From assembly GCF_958979055.1 (NCBI RefSeq), contig NC_084887.1, positions 9,760,501 through 9,824,500 on the forward strand: 64,000 nucleotides of DNA. The letters are read 5' to 3'. The notes beneath the pieces are model-generated. The model made no database searches. It was given only the letters and a program-made list of their open reading frames with translations, and was not told where the DNA came from. Positions 35,541 through 47,828 of this stretch are shown here, piece by piece (the stretch's first letter is position 1; each line of letters opens with the position of its first letter). Origin of the DNA: Alnus glutinosa. Lineage: Eukaryota > Streptophyta > Magnoliopsida > Fagales > Betulaceae. Made by a program: the position numbers and the translations under genes.

Positions 35541-35820
35541 GGTTTGTTTGCATTGCGATTTCAAAAAATATTGATTTAAAATAGCAATTTTAAAATGTGT
35601 GATTTGAAAAGTGATTTTTAAATTGCAAGTTAGTCTTTAAAATGATTTGTTTTAAAAAAAAAAAAAAACACTCACTTGTTTGGCATTTGAAAAAGTAGAT
35701 TTTTTTCAAATCGCAATTTTTAAAAAACGTCATTCTCAATCGATTCATTTTCTACAATTTAGTTTAAAATTATATTTTTTTTTTCTAGAAAATCACAATC
35801 TTAAACGCATCCTAATACAT
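35540..35820. mobile_element. AT-rich MITE-like inverted repeat
   Basis: Starts GGGTTTGTTTGCATTGCGAT and ends AATCTTAAACGCATCC. The interior has inverted AAATCGCAATTT-type words. Similar sequence lies at 39,730-40,030 and 55,180-55,290. Edges and target duplication not resolved. Confidence 0.4.
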
Positions 35821-36228
35821 ATACACTAATAAATATACACTACAATTATTACTATTTATGCAGACACACGTATTCAAGTAAACTTGCTACTTAATAACTT
35901 ATATATATATACTGTTATTTCTATAACTTTATGTATATAAATGAATGAATGAGCTAACAAGTCGAACCAAATTTATACGATTATGTATAATTAAAAAAAA
36001 AATGTTTTGAATTTTGAGTTTTGAAAACAATTTTTAAAAATATAAAAATTGAAGATGGGGTCAACAACCTAAATTTTTTGTTTGGTAAAATTTTGAGAAG
36101 TAATTTTTAAAAATAAAAAATTAAACAATATTCCTCAAAATAAAAGAACAAAATAAAAAGCACAGCTATTGCAGTATACACGTCGTAGGGCCGAGAGCTC
36201 ATGACGACCACAGCGAGGCTGCTGAACT

Positions 36229-36420
36229 GTAACGACCTAAGGAAAAAAACTAGCTACATCTGTGCTATACCTCAAAAGGACTAGTCGATTTGAAGCTTCC
36301 CTAAAATCACTTATAAAGCCCAGTTTCACCTAGTAACTAGGCAATGTGAGACTTAATGAGTATCTATCTCTTATAAATCACTCACTCTATATGAGTTATT
36401 TATCTCTTCTCAATATGGGA
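36229..36420 (+). repeat. LTR-like fragment
   Basis: Begins TGTAACGACCTAAGG and continues with ACATCTGTGCTATACCTCA, CACTTATAAAGCCCAGTTTC and CACTCTATATGAGTTA. Shared in order with 27,272-27,400 and partly with 11,640-11,750. TG start suggests the left end of an LTR. Confidence 0.5.
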
Positions 36421-36447
36421 CCGAGGTGTTACACGAACGTTTACAAG

Positions 36448-36819
36448 ATCATCGAAATTTCATGGCGGCCACCAGGTATTGTTGGACGTTCACAACAACT
36501 ACTACAGTGTACAAGGTCGCTGAGAATTCGTGGCGACTATTACAGGACTGTCGAATGTTCACAGCAGCCGCTACAAGGTTGTCAAAAGTTTATCGCGAAC
36601 TCCAAATGTTCACAGTAGCAACTACAAAGTTGCTAGAAGTTCATGGTGACCACTACAATCGAGGTTGCTAGACATTCATGACGGCCATCGCAAGGCTATC
36701 AAAAGTTCATGGCAGCCACTTTGAGGCCACAAGAAGTTCCTAACAGCCATTGTGGGGCCGTCAAACGTTCTTGGCGACCACCGTAGGGTTGCCATACATT
36801 CCTACTGGCTACCACATGG
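36448..36819. repeat. Degenerate 31-bp tandem repeat, about 12 units
   Basis: Successive units follow the pattern GTTGYYAAAAGTTCATGGCR followed by RCCACYRCAAG, for example at 36,665, 36,696, 36,727 and 36,758. Unit length is 31 bp with small indels in the older left units. It is G+C-richer than its surroundings. No continuous reading frame survives the whole array. Confidence 0.75.
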
Positions 36820-37231
36820 CTATTGCAAGTTAATGGTAATTACTTTTTTAAAAGTGTTATGTATTTTATTTTTAAAAAGTATTTTGTGTTTTGAAAAGAA
36901 TTTATTATTTGTTTTGAAAAGTGTGTTAACAGTGGAATCAAATATAAAAATTCGTTTGGATATATTTTTTTTTAGCAAAAAGTGTTTTGAAAAACTTTTC
37001 CGAACAGACCTATATCTGTAAGTTTCTGCTAAGCATTATATCTAAACGACGTCGTGTCTTGGGGTTTGTACTTTGTAGATGGAAAACGAAACAGACTATC
37101 CCTGCCCAACAACTGGACATTATCGTCAATTTGAACACATTATCCCCTTCAGCTCGCTCACTCACTCACGGTCACAGTTCCGATTTTCTCAGCAAAATCT
37201 TAGAGAGAGAGGGAGAGAGAGCACAACGAAA

Positions 37232-39353
37232 ATGTCAATTTCCTTATCATCACTCACCTCGTCCCTCTCTTCCCTCTCGTTTTCCTCCCAAATTTCCCAC
37301 AAACCAAATAGCCTCTCTTTCCCTCGGCCAAAGCCTTTCTCGCTCTCGCGCGTGACCGCCACTGCCCCTTCTCTCGTCGCCCTCGCCTCCGCGGCTCCCC
37401 CGGCTGAGCTGGAGACGACGAACCTCAAGAAGTACGTGAAATCAAGGCTTCCCGGTGGCTTCGCCGCCCAAACGATCATCGGCACTGGCCGCCGGAAATG
37501 TGCCATCGCTCGCGTCGTCCTCCAAGAAGGCAACGGCAAAGTTATCATCAACTACCGCGACGCCAAGGTCCCCACTATATATATGTACATAATACATATT
37601 TATGTGTGTATGTTGATTGATTGTTAATTAGGTTTTTCTTTTGAGATTTCAGTTTAGGTTTCGTACAGTATTTTCAATTTTGTTGACTGATGTCGAAAAG
37701 TTTTCCAATGTGAAATTTGTGTTGTTGAAGGGCTTTTGGAAATGGAAGGAGGCGCAGTAAAATGGCTTCACTGTAGTTAATTGTTTGATTTTTAGTTGTT
37801 TTATGTGCAATCTACGTGGTTCTTTTTCTTGCTTATATGCAATATGTCTCGTTTTAATGGCTTAATATAATGTAAGCACACTCTTAATATAATGTATACC
37901 CGGCTAATTGGCTAGATTATTTTTATGGTAATTGTTCTCCGAATTAATGTGTGATGTTGTGTGGTAATCTGTCAAAGTATGTGGATAGCATGAGGTGCTG
38001 ATAACAAAATTGATAAGCTTGACATGGTTGGAGTCTGCCAACAAATGAATTACTTAATCTCAAGTTTAGAGAAAATGATTTAGTAGAAATAGGATAGAGA
38101 GGAACTGCATTGGGTAGTTATTTTATTGCGAAACATTAGCTATTATTGGCTTGTTTATTATTACTTTTTTGATTGTGCTTTTTGCTTTTTGGTTGTGATG
38201 TGAGATAAAGGTGAAAATAGTGTTGAGTATTTTGTAAGTGTGAAAAACAGTCCTAAAAAGCATTACCAAACGATCCCATTTTTTTTTTTCCATTAAGTTA
38301 TATTGCCAATCATCAGTATACTACCACTTTCCAATTTGTATCTGTCACCCTTCAACTACTTGTCTAAACTATATGTCTTTACAGGAACTACCATTTTACG
38401 TTGATATGCGCTTCAGTGAATGATCTTATTTGATGATATAACTGTGGTTTTGAATTGATGGTAGTTAGTTGGAAACATAACCCTCTTTTCACGTTCTTTT
38501 TAAACAAATTGTAGAGTGACGTAGCATGCTGAATATGAAAGTATAGATATCTAATCTATAGCTGGTAAAAAGATAAGATAAATCTGTGAACCCCATGCAT
38601 TTGAATCGATTATCGAGCATTCTTCTCTTGTATGTCATTTGTTTTTATTATTATGATTATTATTATTGTTATTAGTTTTAAACAATTGGCCCCAAGTGAA
38701 AGGAATGAGAGATTCGAACTAGTGACTCCCGCTTCACGAGACATGGTTCTCTGCCGATTGAGCTCCTATTGGGATTATGTCATTTATAATGATATCCATG
38801 AAATGTTTACTTAATTTGCTGTAGGTCTTCTGAAAACACACAAAATCTGAGGAAAGCCTTTAAGATGAGTGATTGGTGCACAACATTGTTGTGCAAGAGT
38901 ATTTACCCGGCCTTTAAACCCTATAGGACATGTACTCTCAGTTTGCCTTTTGGAGCAGGCTCTTGCATGATTTATTTGTTTGTGAATTGCAATAGCTACT
39001 CTCATCTCCAGGCAGTTTCATTGGGTGTTTACATGTTCCTGGTGATTGTGCATTATGGTGTGCAGGAATATCTTCAAGGCAATCCATTGTGGCTTCAGTA
39101 TGTCAAAGTCCCATTGGTAAGTTTGGGATACGAAAGTAGTTATGATGTGTTTGTCAAAGCTCACGGGGGTGGCCTCTCTGGTCAAGCCCAGGCAATCTCC
39201 CTTGGCATTGCTCGTGCACTGCTACGGGTGAGTGAGGACCACAGGGTCCCTCTGAGAAAGGAAGGGCTTCTGACCAGGGACTCCAGAGTTGTTGAGAGGA
39301 AGAAAGTTGGTCTCAAGAAAGCTCGCAAAGCCCCACAGTTCTCCAAACGTTGA
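37232..39353 (+). CDS. RPS9: Chloroplast 30S ribosomal protein S9 (uS9c), nuclear-encoded
   Basis: Component of the small subunit head of the plastid ribosome; its basic C-terminal tail reaches the P-site tRNA. Two exons, 37232-37567 and 39066-39353, GT-AG intron of 1.5 kb, 207 residues (the Arabidopsis protein is 208). Residues 1 to about 58 form a serine-rich chloroplast transit peptide ([20 protein letters not shown]). The conserved region follows: [20 protein letters not shown] and [11 protein letters not shown] in exon 1; [17 protein letters not shown], the uS9 signature [20 protein letters not shown], and the terminal [12 protein letters not shown] in exon 2. An in-frame upstream ATG at 37079 would add 51 residues; the downstream start is preferred because the transit peptide begins there and the sequence before it is UTR-like. 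The intron carries a SINE. Confidence 0.95.
38641..38775 (-). mobile_element. tRNA-derived SINE in the RPS9 intron
   Basis: On the minus strand it reads GGAGCTCAATCGGCAGAG (box A-like) and later TAGTTCGAATC (box B-like), ending in an AATAATAAT-rich tail. Ten-base duplications TATGTCATTT flank it at 38,631-38,640 and 38,776-38,785. Box text resembles the SINE at 34,194, but the tail differs. Confidence 0.7.
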
Positions 39354-39729
39354 GGTTGGGCTTATTGGATGGAAACATTTGTCGATATGTTTTACAAATT
39401 TGTTTGTTGAGCATCTTGGACATTTACAATTTACATTATCAAAATATCTTGGCTTTTGTTTGTTGATATCTAGTCTTTTTCTATTGCGTTTGTACTTTTA
39501 TTATAGAAAGTTCCCTGCTTTAGGCTTAGATGTCATTGAACTGGGGGTCTTACACTTGAGAGGCTTGTCGCATGTTACATGCTTCGGGTTCCAGCAATAG
39601 ACATCAACAAAGCTTTAGACGATTGAGATATCTTCTTTTCTTTTCTTTTATCTTTTATTTTTTTATTTTTTTATTTTTTTAAGTAGAAGATTGAGATGCC
39701 ATTCGTGTTGGTTAGAGGCCCTTGACGAC

Positions 39730-40035
39730 CAAGAATTCGTTTGGGGTTTGATTTCAAAACTAGCTATTAAAAAATAATAATTTTTAAACATTCGATTTTA
39801 AAAAATGCAGGTAAACGTTTGGTAAAATTATAGTTTAGTCTTTAAAATTGTGCGTTTTTTAAAAATGCAATTTCTTGCTTGTTATTGAAAAATGCAATTT
39901 TTTTTTTTTTTCTTCTTCTTCAAATTGCAATTATTTAAAAATGTATTAAAAAATGATACATTTTTTGCGATTTAGTTTTAAATCGCTCGTGTTTTTGGTA
40001 TGTTATATTGTAGTGCCAAACGCACCAAGTTCTGT
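39730..40035. mobile_element. AT-rich MITE-like inverted repeat
   Basis: Starts TCGTTTGGGGTTTGATTTC and ends TGTAGTGCCAAACGCACC, with TTTAAAAATGCAATTT-type text inside. Similar to 35,540-35,820. Edges approximate. Confidence 0.35.
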
Positions 40036-40185
40036 ACAAGTCAGGCCTCTTTGGGTGTGCGTTTGAAGAGCTTAAAATTGCGTTTAAACACCTAAAAAGC
40101 TGGTTTTAAGAAAAAATACCCGTATAGTAAAAAAAATAAAATTGAGCGCTCTTGAACGTCAAAAAGCCCAAAACTATGTTTTGCC

Positions 40186-40323
40186 TAGAGGTGTACAAAC
40201 GGAACAATTATAACCGCCTTAAACCCCTATCAGCTTATAACCGTTAATTGCATAATCGCATAACCGCTTTCAAAAGCGGTTAATAGTTATATGGTTTGGA
40301 AAAAGCGGTTAATAACTGCTAAC

Positions 40324-40363
<40 letters not shown>

Positions 40364-40704
40364 GGATTTGTAATGTTTGGGTTTTGGATTTGTTTGTATT
40401 TGGTTATTTGTATTTGCATTTGGATTTGTTACTATTTTGAATTTAAAACCTGTACTAAAATCGGCCCAAAATTGACCAAAATCAGGCCAAAACCGACTCA
40501 AAACGGGCTCAAAACTCAAAGTGAAAAGCGGTTATATAACCATCGGTTATCTACTCAATAGCCACTAACCGGCGATTATAAAAATAACCGTCTCCACCTA
40601 GGCGGTTAGCGGTTGCGGTTGGTAAAATGCAATAACCGCTTAAGCGGTTAGCGGTTAACGGTTTTGGCTAATAACTGTAGGTTATAACCGTTTGTACACT
40701 TCTA
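40186..40704. mobile_element. hAT-type MITE
   Basis: Terminal inverted repeats TAGAGGTGTACAAACGG and, reversed, TAGAAGTGTACAAACGG. Flanked by GTTTTGCC (40,178-40,185) and ATTTTGCC (40,705-40,712), an 8-bp duplication with one difference. Subterminal AACCGC/GCGGTT words recur more than a dozen times in both orientations. A (TA)n run sits near 40,328-40,358. Non-coding, 519 bp. Confidence 0.78.
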
Positions 40705-40961
40705 ATTTTGCCAAAAGTTTGAAAACGAAACTTTTTGTCTACCGCACTTTTGAATGAAAAAACACAACGCAGTTTTGGTTTTATGAAAAACTCACATCGC
40801 CAAAAATATCCATACAAATTTAACATAATTTCTTTTGGGGTTTAGATAGAGAAATGAATCGCTCTGAATATCAAAGGTCTTTAATCGGGTCTTGTAGAAG
40901 AAGATGCGATAGATGAGGTCCAAAAAAAAAAAAAAAAAAAGTTTCTAATTTTTTTTTTTAA

Positions 40962-41374
40962 CTCCTGAAGTGGTGGAGTCTATGGCGGCATTTGAAGCAG
41001 TTTTATTTTGCAAGGAAGTTAAATTTTTTTATGTTTTATTTGAAGATGATGCTAAACAAGTAGTGCTTGATGTGAATGATCATAGAAGAAGCTTGGATGG
41101 TGCGGGTCATTTTATTGAAGGTATGAAATCTGCCATGCAGGGACTAAGATGGGGTTCTTTTACTCACGTTTGGAGAGAAGCTAATAATGTTGCACACTTC
41201 TCAGCTAAAGTAGCATCTAGTAAGGAGACTAATTCAACTTGGCTCGAGGATATACCAAGTTTCTTATTACCTGTAAATTGTAATACTTAGGGACTATTCT
41301 AGTTCCTAGATCCTTATTTTTGGATCAATTTCTATTCAATGAAGAGATCTGCTATGTTAAAAAAAAAAAAAAGA
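40962..41374 (+). pseudogene. LINE 3' end: RNase H fragment with poly-A tail
   Basis: An open frame to 41,290 encodes an RNase H (RVT_3-like) C-terminal part: ESMAAFEAVLFCKEV, VLFEDDAKQVVLDVN, WREANNVAHFSAKVAS. This matches in order the ends of the LINEs at 49,212 and 53,727. A short 3' UTR and poly-A (41,360-41,373) follow. It is 5'-truncated, the usual outcome of target-primed insertion. Confidence 0.75.
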
Positions 41375-41376
41375 AG

Positions 41377-41635
41377 TTAAATACCTTGCCACCTAGGTTT
41401 TAACAATTTTATTTTTTTCTCCCTTCGTTTTCACTTTCGATTACAGGTAGTACTTCACTTATGCGCATATACCCAAATTGTACCTCCACCCATCTACCGT
41501 CAAGAAAACTAACAGAATTTCAAGTCAAACCAATCAAAACTTGATACGTGTCATTAACCTAATTAAAAAAATAATAAAATTTAAAAACTTCAAAAAACTT
41601 GAATGTAAAAATGAAGAAAAAAATAACTAAAAAAC

Positions 41636-41675
<40 letters not shown>

Positions 41676-42216
41676 AAAGGGGTGGCCGGCCCACTCCCAT
41701 TGGCTAAAATGGGGTTGGCCAGCCACCCCATAGGCCAAATCTAGTGGTGACTGAACTACCCCAAGGCCCTTGGAGGGTGGTTTCGGCCACCCCCATAGGC
41801 CATGGGGTGGTTCGGCTACCCCATACTGGCCGTAGAGGATGGTCAAAACCACCACCAGGCCAAATAGGCGTGGGGGTGGTTTCGGCCACCCCCAGACCTG
41901 CCCTAGGGTGGCTCAGCCGCCCCCATAAGCCAAAATGGGGGTGGCTCGAGCCTTTTTTTTTTTCTATATTATTTTTTTTTTCTTGATTTTGACATTTAAG
42001 TTTTTAAAATTTTATTATTTTTTTAATAAGGTTAATAACATGTGTCAAGTTTTGATTTGTTTGACGTGGAATTCCATTAGTTTTATTAACGGCAGATGGA
42101 TGGAGGTAGTATTTGATAATATGCCCATAAGCGAGGTACCACATGCGATAGAAAGTGAAACCAAGGTGGGGAAAATAAAGTTGTAAAAACTAAGGGGTTA
42201 AATAGGCATTTTACCC
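41377..42216. mobile_element. GC-cored inverted-repeat element
   Basis: Arms 41,377-41,635 and 41,985-42,216 are inverted copies of each other: CAATCAAAACTTGATACGTG against the reverse of the text around CATGTGTCAAGTTTTGATTT; GTACCTCCACCCATCTACCG against the reverse of CGGCAGATGGATGGAGGTAG. The core (41,675-41,950) is dense in GGGTGG/CCACCC words. It adjoins the poly-A of the LINE fragment at 41,373. Non-coding; target duplication not resolved. Confidence 0.6.
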
Positions 42217-42477
42217 AATACCAGAATTGTTACTTCAAGAAGATTTGTGTGAGAGAATAAGGGAATTCTGGGCATAGACAAGTGAGATAGTAAAATAAGA
42301 AAACCTTGAGTGGAAACAAGATGTGGATGCAATGCACATTTGGTTATTGTATATAATTGAGATAGTGGCAAATACATGGTGACTGACTTCATTGTTGAGC
42401 ATAATCATAATCTCCATCTCTCAACAACTGTAAACATGATGCCATCACAACGAAAAATGTCTATAACTCAAGCTGCT

Positions 42478-42880
42478 GAGTGTTAGAATATACAAAAAAT
42501 ATATTAATTTGGAATATACTGAAAATATTTTATATTTTTCATATATCATATTGAGGCTTATGACTCTGTTAGAGATCATATTAAGACTTTAGGAGTTGCT
42601 TAAAAGTGGTTTTGTGGCCTTTAGGTTCGGAGACGGGTTTAAGCCCCAGCACCAAACGTTCGACTCTGCTCTGGACGAACGTTCGATGTCGAGGCTGAAT
42701 GTTCGACCCATCTGTCTGACCGTTTGACCAACGGGCAGAAAGCCTATTTTAAGCGTATTAGGACTTAGTGTTAGGTTTTTAATGTTGGCGAATTCGATGT
42801 CAAAACTTATTTTTTTTATTCAAGAAAGGAAAGAGCCAAGTGAGAAGAATATGCTTTCTTGGTGATTTCGTTATGGATGG
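42478..42880 (+). repeat. LTR-like fragment with ACGTTCGA words
   Basis: Begins TGTTAGAATATAC, carries ACGTTCGACTC, ACGTTCGATG and TGTTCGACCC (42,657-42,705), and ends with CAAGAAAGGAAAGAGCCAAG (42,822). That last unit resembles the triplicated units at 49,243-49,385 beyond the LINE. The LINE therefore probably inserted into this repeat. Confidence 0.45.
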
Positions 42881-43001
42881 GACCTAGGGTTTCTCTGTTC
42901 TGATCAGTGAAAACTAGGTATTTTTGTCTCCTCTCGATCATCGATGCAGGAGTTTTTTCTCGGGCCTCATTCCTTTTTCATTCTCTTCTCTGTGGGGGAG
43001 C

Positions 43002-44796
43002 ATGGCAAGAGGTAGTGGGGAGTTTTTGGGGGGTTTCCCTTTATCCGAAGGGGAGCAGAAGGGAATCGCAATAGCTGAAGGAACAACACAGGATCTATGC
43101 GCAAAGGGATCCAAGTGTATTGTTGGAAGATTGGGGGTGCCGAAAAAACTTAACAATGAGGCTTTCAAAGCCATCCTTATTCGTATTTGGAGGCCGACGG
43201 GTCGAGTGGTTTTCAAGGAAATTCTTGATAACCTATGGTAATTTGAATTTACTGAAGAAGTGGACAAACAAAAGGTCATGGCAAGGCGACGTTGGTCCTA
43301 CAACAGGACTTTACTGATCCTCAATGACTTTGATGGGAGGCTGGCGTCGTCTCAGATGGATTTCACAGTATCTCCTATATGGATTCAAATCCATAATATG
43401 CTTCTCGGTTGCATGAACAGAGAAGTGGATTTTCAAATAGGGAGTACCCTGGGGAAGGTGGAGGATGTCACAGTGGCGGAGGATGATATCGGTTGGGGGC
43501 AATGTACTTGCGTGTCAAGGTGGCCATCAATCTCTATCAACCGCTGGAACAAGGCCGGACTCTCCTAGTCTCTGGAAATTCATGTTGGGTCTCTTTTAAG
43601 TATGAGAAACTTCCATTTTTCTGCTTTCGTTGCGGGAGGATCATTCACGACCCAAAAGGTTGCTTTGATCAAAATTCAAAAAAGATCAGTCATGAGGAGG
43701 GATCGGAGGGATGGGGATTGTGGTTGCAGCCGAAGATTTGTCAAGGAGACCAAAGTTAACAAAAGGGCAGAAAGAAGCTCGTTCGGTATCTCCGGTGAGA
43801 CCTGAGCACGTCTAGGCAGAGAAGGGCCAGAGGGCAAAGCGGACAGATATGGAAAGTGAGCGAGCAGTGGAAAATCTAGATGGCCATTCAATGATTTGGC
43901 CACCTTCCAAAAGGGGCTCCCCGATCTCACGCAAAACGGAAGATTTGGCACAAGACTTTTTTGGTAAGTTAGAGGCAAACAAGGGAAAGCTAAAAAAAGG
44001 AAGGTTATGACTGATTCAGGAAGAATCCTGGAGAATTATGAAGGGGGCATGCAATACAAGGGAATAAATCGAATGATGTGGCACTATCCACAGATGGGCC
44101 CTATAAGAAACAAGTCGCCCCCAAGGGGCCTCCACACAGTGGGCCACCTAAAAAGGTTGGATTTAAGTCAGAAGGCCCACATAGCCTGTCGGTGGTTGCT
44201 AATCACAGGGAATCATAGGTGGCTTGCAACAACCTGATCCATGCAGGGTATGTCGTGGCAGTTGGAGGTCCAAGGGTTTCATCGAGATCAAGGGGTCAAC
44301 TCTTCGAAGGAAAAAATCTAAAAGAAACCCACAGTCCAAGGGAAGATCCAGTTGAGGAAGGAGGCTTGTTCCAGGATTCGACCTCCTGTCTTTCTATCCA
44401 ACCCGCAAAACCACTTGTGTCTCCAAGGGAGGTTTACAAGGTGGTAATATGAAATACTGGAAGAGGAAGGCTCGTGAGGAGGTCCCAGTTGGGAGAGCAG
44501 CTCAAGCTCTTTTTTCAACTAAGGTGGAGAGCAGGCAGGAAGGTCCATCCATAGAAGAGAAAAACAGTGAAAACAACGAAAACCATAATTCCGGGTTTGT
44601 TTCTCATTCCTGGGATGAAGTTTCTGATGATTCTTTGGCGGAGGCTGCAAGCAGTCCCACCAACAGCCATAAGTTGCTTGAGCTGGAACTGCCGAGGGCT
44701 TGGGAACCCTCTAGCAGTTTGGGACCTTCGCCAGTTGGTGAAGACAAAGCAGCCCATATTTCTGTTTCTTATGGAGACAAAACTTCAGTCCAATAA
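43002..44796 (+). pseudogene. LINE ORF1 (gag-like, DUF4283 plus zinc knuckle), broken
   Basis: First ORF of a plant L1-type LINE. The frame from 43,002 has an in-frame stop at 43,239, then continues through ARRRWSYNRTLLILNDFDGR and SPIWIQIHNMLLGCMNREVD, the DUF4283-type RNA-binding region. A frameshift near 43,495 leads to WVSFKYEKLPFFCFRCGRII with a CX2CX4HX4C zinc knuckle (C-F-R-C-G-R-I-I-H-D-P-K-G-C). The C-terminal part, rich in Lys/Arg, Ser and Glu (KRKAREEVP), is in the frame ending 44,796. It would package the LINE RNA; this copy cannot make an intact protein. Confidence 0.8.
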
Positions 44797-47700
44797 ATTG
44801 CATGCCCTGAGGAGTTCTATGGGGTATGAAGGGCTTTTTTCTGTAGACCCGATTGGAGAAAAATGGGGGCTTGCTCTCCTCTAAAAAAGTGGCTGGGGAG
44901 GTGGAAATTGTGAATTATTCTTTAAGACATATTAATGCTTATATCTCTGTGGGTGGTCGGGGGAGTCCATGGATGTTCACAGGCTTTTATGGCGATCCTG
45001 ACCGAACTCAAAGAGAGACATCTTGGAAGTTGTTGACCCATCTTAGCTCGCTCATTCCTTCTGAATGGCTTTGCATGGGGGATTTTAACGAGATAGTCAC
45101 CCAATCTGAAAAAGTGGGTGGTAGAACTAGAAGTGAAACTCAGATGGAGAATTTTAGAGCCGCACTACGTGAATGTGAGCTGCAGGACCTTGGCTACAAA
45201 GGACCGAGATTAACCTGGAGAAATAAAAGAGAATCTGATGCTTTATCAAAGAACGTTTGGATCGGGCTTTGGAAAATGAAGAATGGTGTAATAAGTTTCT
45301 AGATTTTGAAGTAGAGGTTCTAGCAGCCCTAAGTTCAGACCATAACCCCCTGCTGCTTCCCCTATGTTCATCCAGGACTATTATCCAACGTCCCCGGGCC
45401 TTCAAATTTGAAGCTACTCGGAATGTGGATGTTGAATGTGATAAGATTGTCAAAGCGGCATGGGACAGTGACATTGGAGGCGCAGATTCCCGAATTGTTT
45501 CAAAGGAAAAAATGGATAAATGCAGAGATGCCCTATTGGGGTGGAGTAGAAACAAATTCAGGTTAAATGGAAGGAGGATTCGGGAGCTGACTAGACAGTT
45601 GGGAAGATTGCAACATCATGAAAACCCGGACAATATGGTAGATATAAAAAACATCCTGGAGGAAACACACCAAATGATGGAAATGGAAGACCTTTACTAG
45701 AAACAGAGAGCAAAGCGCAACTGGCTCCAACATGGTGACCGCAGCACAACGTTCTTTCATGCCTGGGCAACACAGAGAAAGCGGAGAAATCATATAGAGC
45801 GGATTCGGATTCATGGTGAAGTGAACAGGGAGTGGACAAAGTAGGAGGATATTGGAAGAATATTTACTAACTATTTTCAAGGCCTCTTCTCTTCGGATGG
45901 TCAAGTGGGTATAAATGAATGCCTTTCTGTTCTCCCTCCGAGGGTTACCAAGGAGATGAACGATTCTCTTACTAGGCCATTTACTCCAAAAGATGTGGAT
46001 AATGCTTTGAGGCAACTGCAGCCCTTGAAAGCTCCAGAACCCGACCGCTTTGAGGCCTGTTTTTTCCAACAAAATTGAGCTACGATGGGGCCAGACATTA
46101 GGAAATTGGCTTTGGACTTTCTGAACTTGGGGATTTTTTACTCAGCTTTGAATTCCACCCACATTACTTTGATCCCTAAGCTGTCCAATTCGGTTTTTGT
46201 TAGTGACTTCCGCCCGATAAGTTTGTGTAACATGGCCTACAAGATCTTCGCTAAATTTTTGGCAAATAGACTCAAAGTGGTGCTCCCTACTATCATTTTG
46301 CCGCAGTAGAGCGCCTTTGTACCTGGTCATCTCATAACGGATAACATACTTGTGGCGTATGAAGCTCTACATTCTATGAAGACAAGGATGCGGGACAAAA
46401 AAGGTTGCATGGCTATCAAAATAGACATGAGCAAAGCGTATGATAGGATTGAGTGGGCTTTCTTGGAGGGGATAATGCAAAGGCTGGGTTTTGATGAGGT
46501 GTGGATTGCAAGGGTGATGGCGTGTGTCTTACAGGTTTAATCACTCCTTCGAGAGGCATTAGGCAAGGGGATCCCCTTTCCCCCTACCTTTTTCTTCTCT
46601 GTACAGAAGGCCTAAGTGCCCTCCTCTCTCATGCCGAACACCATAGTCAGATATCAAGAGGGCCTATAGCCCCGAGAGGATACAAACTTAGTCATCTATT
46701 CTTTACGGATGACAGTTTGTTATTCTATCGGCAAATTTCTTTGAGTGGTGTCAAATGTTTAAGCTGCTTCAGATGTATGAAAATGCTTCTGGCCAAAAGC
46801 TAAATAGTGCAAAAATAGCCATCTTTTTTCGCAAGAATGTGGGAAGTGGTTTTAAGTCACATATTCAATCTTTGATAGGAGTGGCGGCCGCCAAGGGGTA
46901 TGAGAAATACCTAGGTCTTCTTGCTCTTGTGGGCCGTTCAAAGATAAAGGCTTTTGCTGATATCCAAGGGCGAGTCCAGAGACATTTGGATGGCTAGAAG
47001 GAGCGGTTCCTATCGCAGGCAGGTAAGGAGGTTCTAATAAAGGCAGTGGTACAGGCGATCCCCACTTATAGCATGAGTATTTTTCTGTTGCCAAAGCTGC
47101 TATGCACTTAGCTAAATGGGTTGATAAGCAGGTTTTGGTGGGGGCATAAACATAACACTCATCAGACAGCTTGGGTAAAATGGGAGGGAGCATCAAAGAG
47201 GAATGGAGGTATGGGTTTTCGAAATCTAAAGATCTTTAACCTAGCCCTTCTTGCAAAACAGGGTTGGCGGTTTTTGAAGGACCGGACCTCCCTAGAGGCT
47301 CAGTTCTTTAGGGAAAAATACTAACCAAATGGCTCTTTCTTAGAAGCTCAAATGGGGAGGGCTTCTTCTCTGGCGTGGCAAAGTATTTTCAAGGCACGGG
47401 ATCTTCTTGAAGGGGGCTTACTATGGAGAGTGGGGAATGGGGAAAGCATCAAAATATGGGGTGATCGGTGGCTCCCTTCTCAAGCCACTTTCAGGGTGCA
47501 ATCGCTAGTGGACACCCTGGACCATAATGCCCGAGTTTGTTCCCTTATTAATCAGGATACCGGCTGGTGGGATGTGCCCTTGGTTAGGACAATTTTTAAC
47601 CCAAAAGAGGCTGAGATTATATACGGTCTACCACTCAGTTTTTTGAGCCAACCTGGCACTCTGATTTGGGCAAGAACCTCACAGGGAATTTTCACAGTTA

Positions 47701-47822
47701 GGAATGCCTACAGAGAACAGGAAATATCAGGGGTATGGACTTCTCTGTGGTCCTTAAAGGTGTCGGGTGCTTTAAAGCTGTTTTTATGGAAAGTATGTAA
47801 TAATGCTTTGCCTACAAAATAA
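44630..47822 (+). pseudogene. LINE ORF2: endonuclease and reverse transcriptase, broken
   Basis: Endonuclease: ISCLSWNCRGLGNP and LFLMETKLQ (44,680-44,800), then CMGDFNEI (45,070). Reverse transcriptase: HITLIPKLSNS, DFRPISLCNM, AIKIDMSKAYDRIEW, GIRQGDPLSPYLFLLC and LFFTDDSLLF (FADD-type catalytic motif with TDD, about 46,700), then the thumb and RVT zinc-binding-like region ending ALKLFLWKVCNNALPTK (47,822). At least five in-frame stops are seen, several of which look like TGG or CAG turned into a stop; there are frameshifts near 44,880, 45,250 and 46,500-46,750, and a small deletion before GLITPS. The frame is then cut by a MITE at 47,829. Confidence 0.85.
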
Positions 47823-47828
47823 AACTTA

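Noticed and set aside
38865..39065. N-terminal extension of the second RPS9 exon frame
   Set aside because: It is intron sequence read through the acceptor; the conserved uS9 alignment starts at EYLQGNP after the AG at 39,064-39,065.
45563..46072. 169-residue minus-strand frame
   Set aside because: It is antisense to the LINE reverse-transcriptase region and matches no family.
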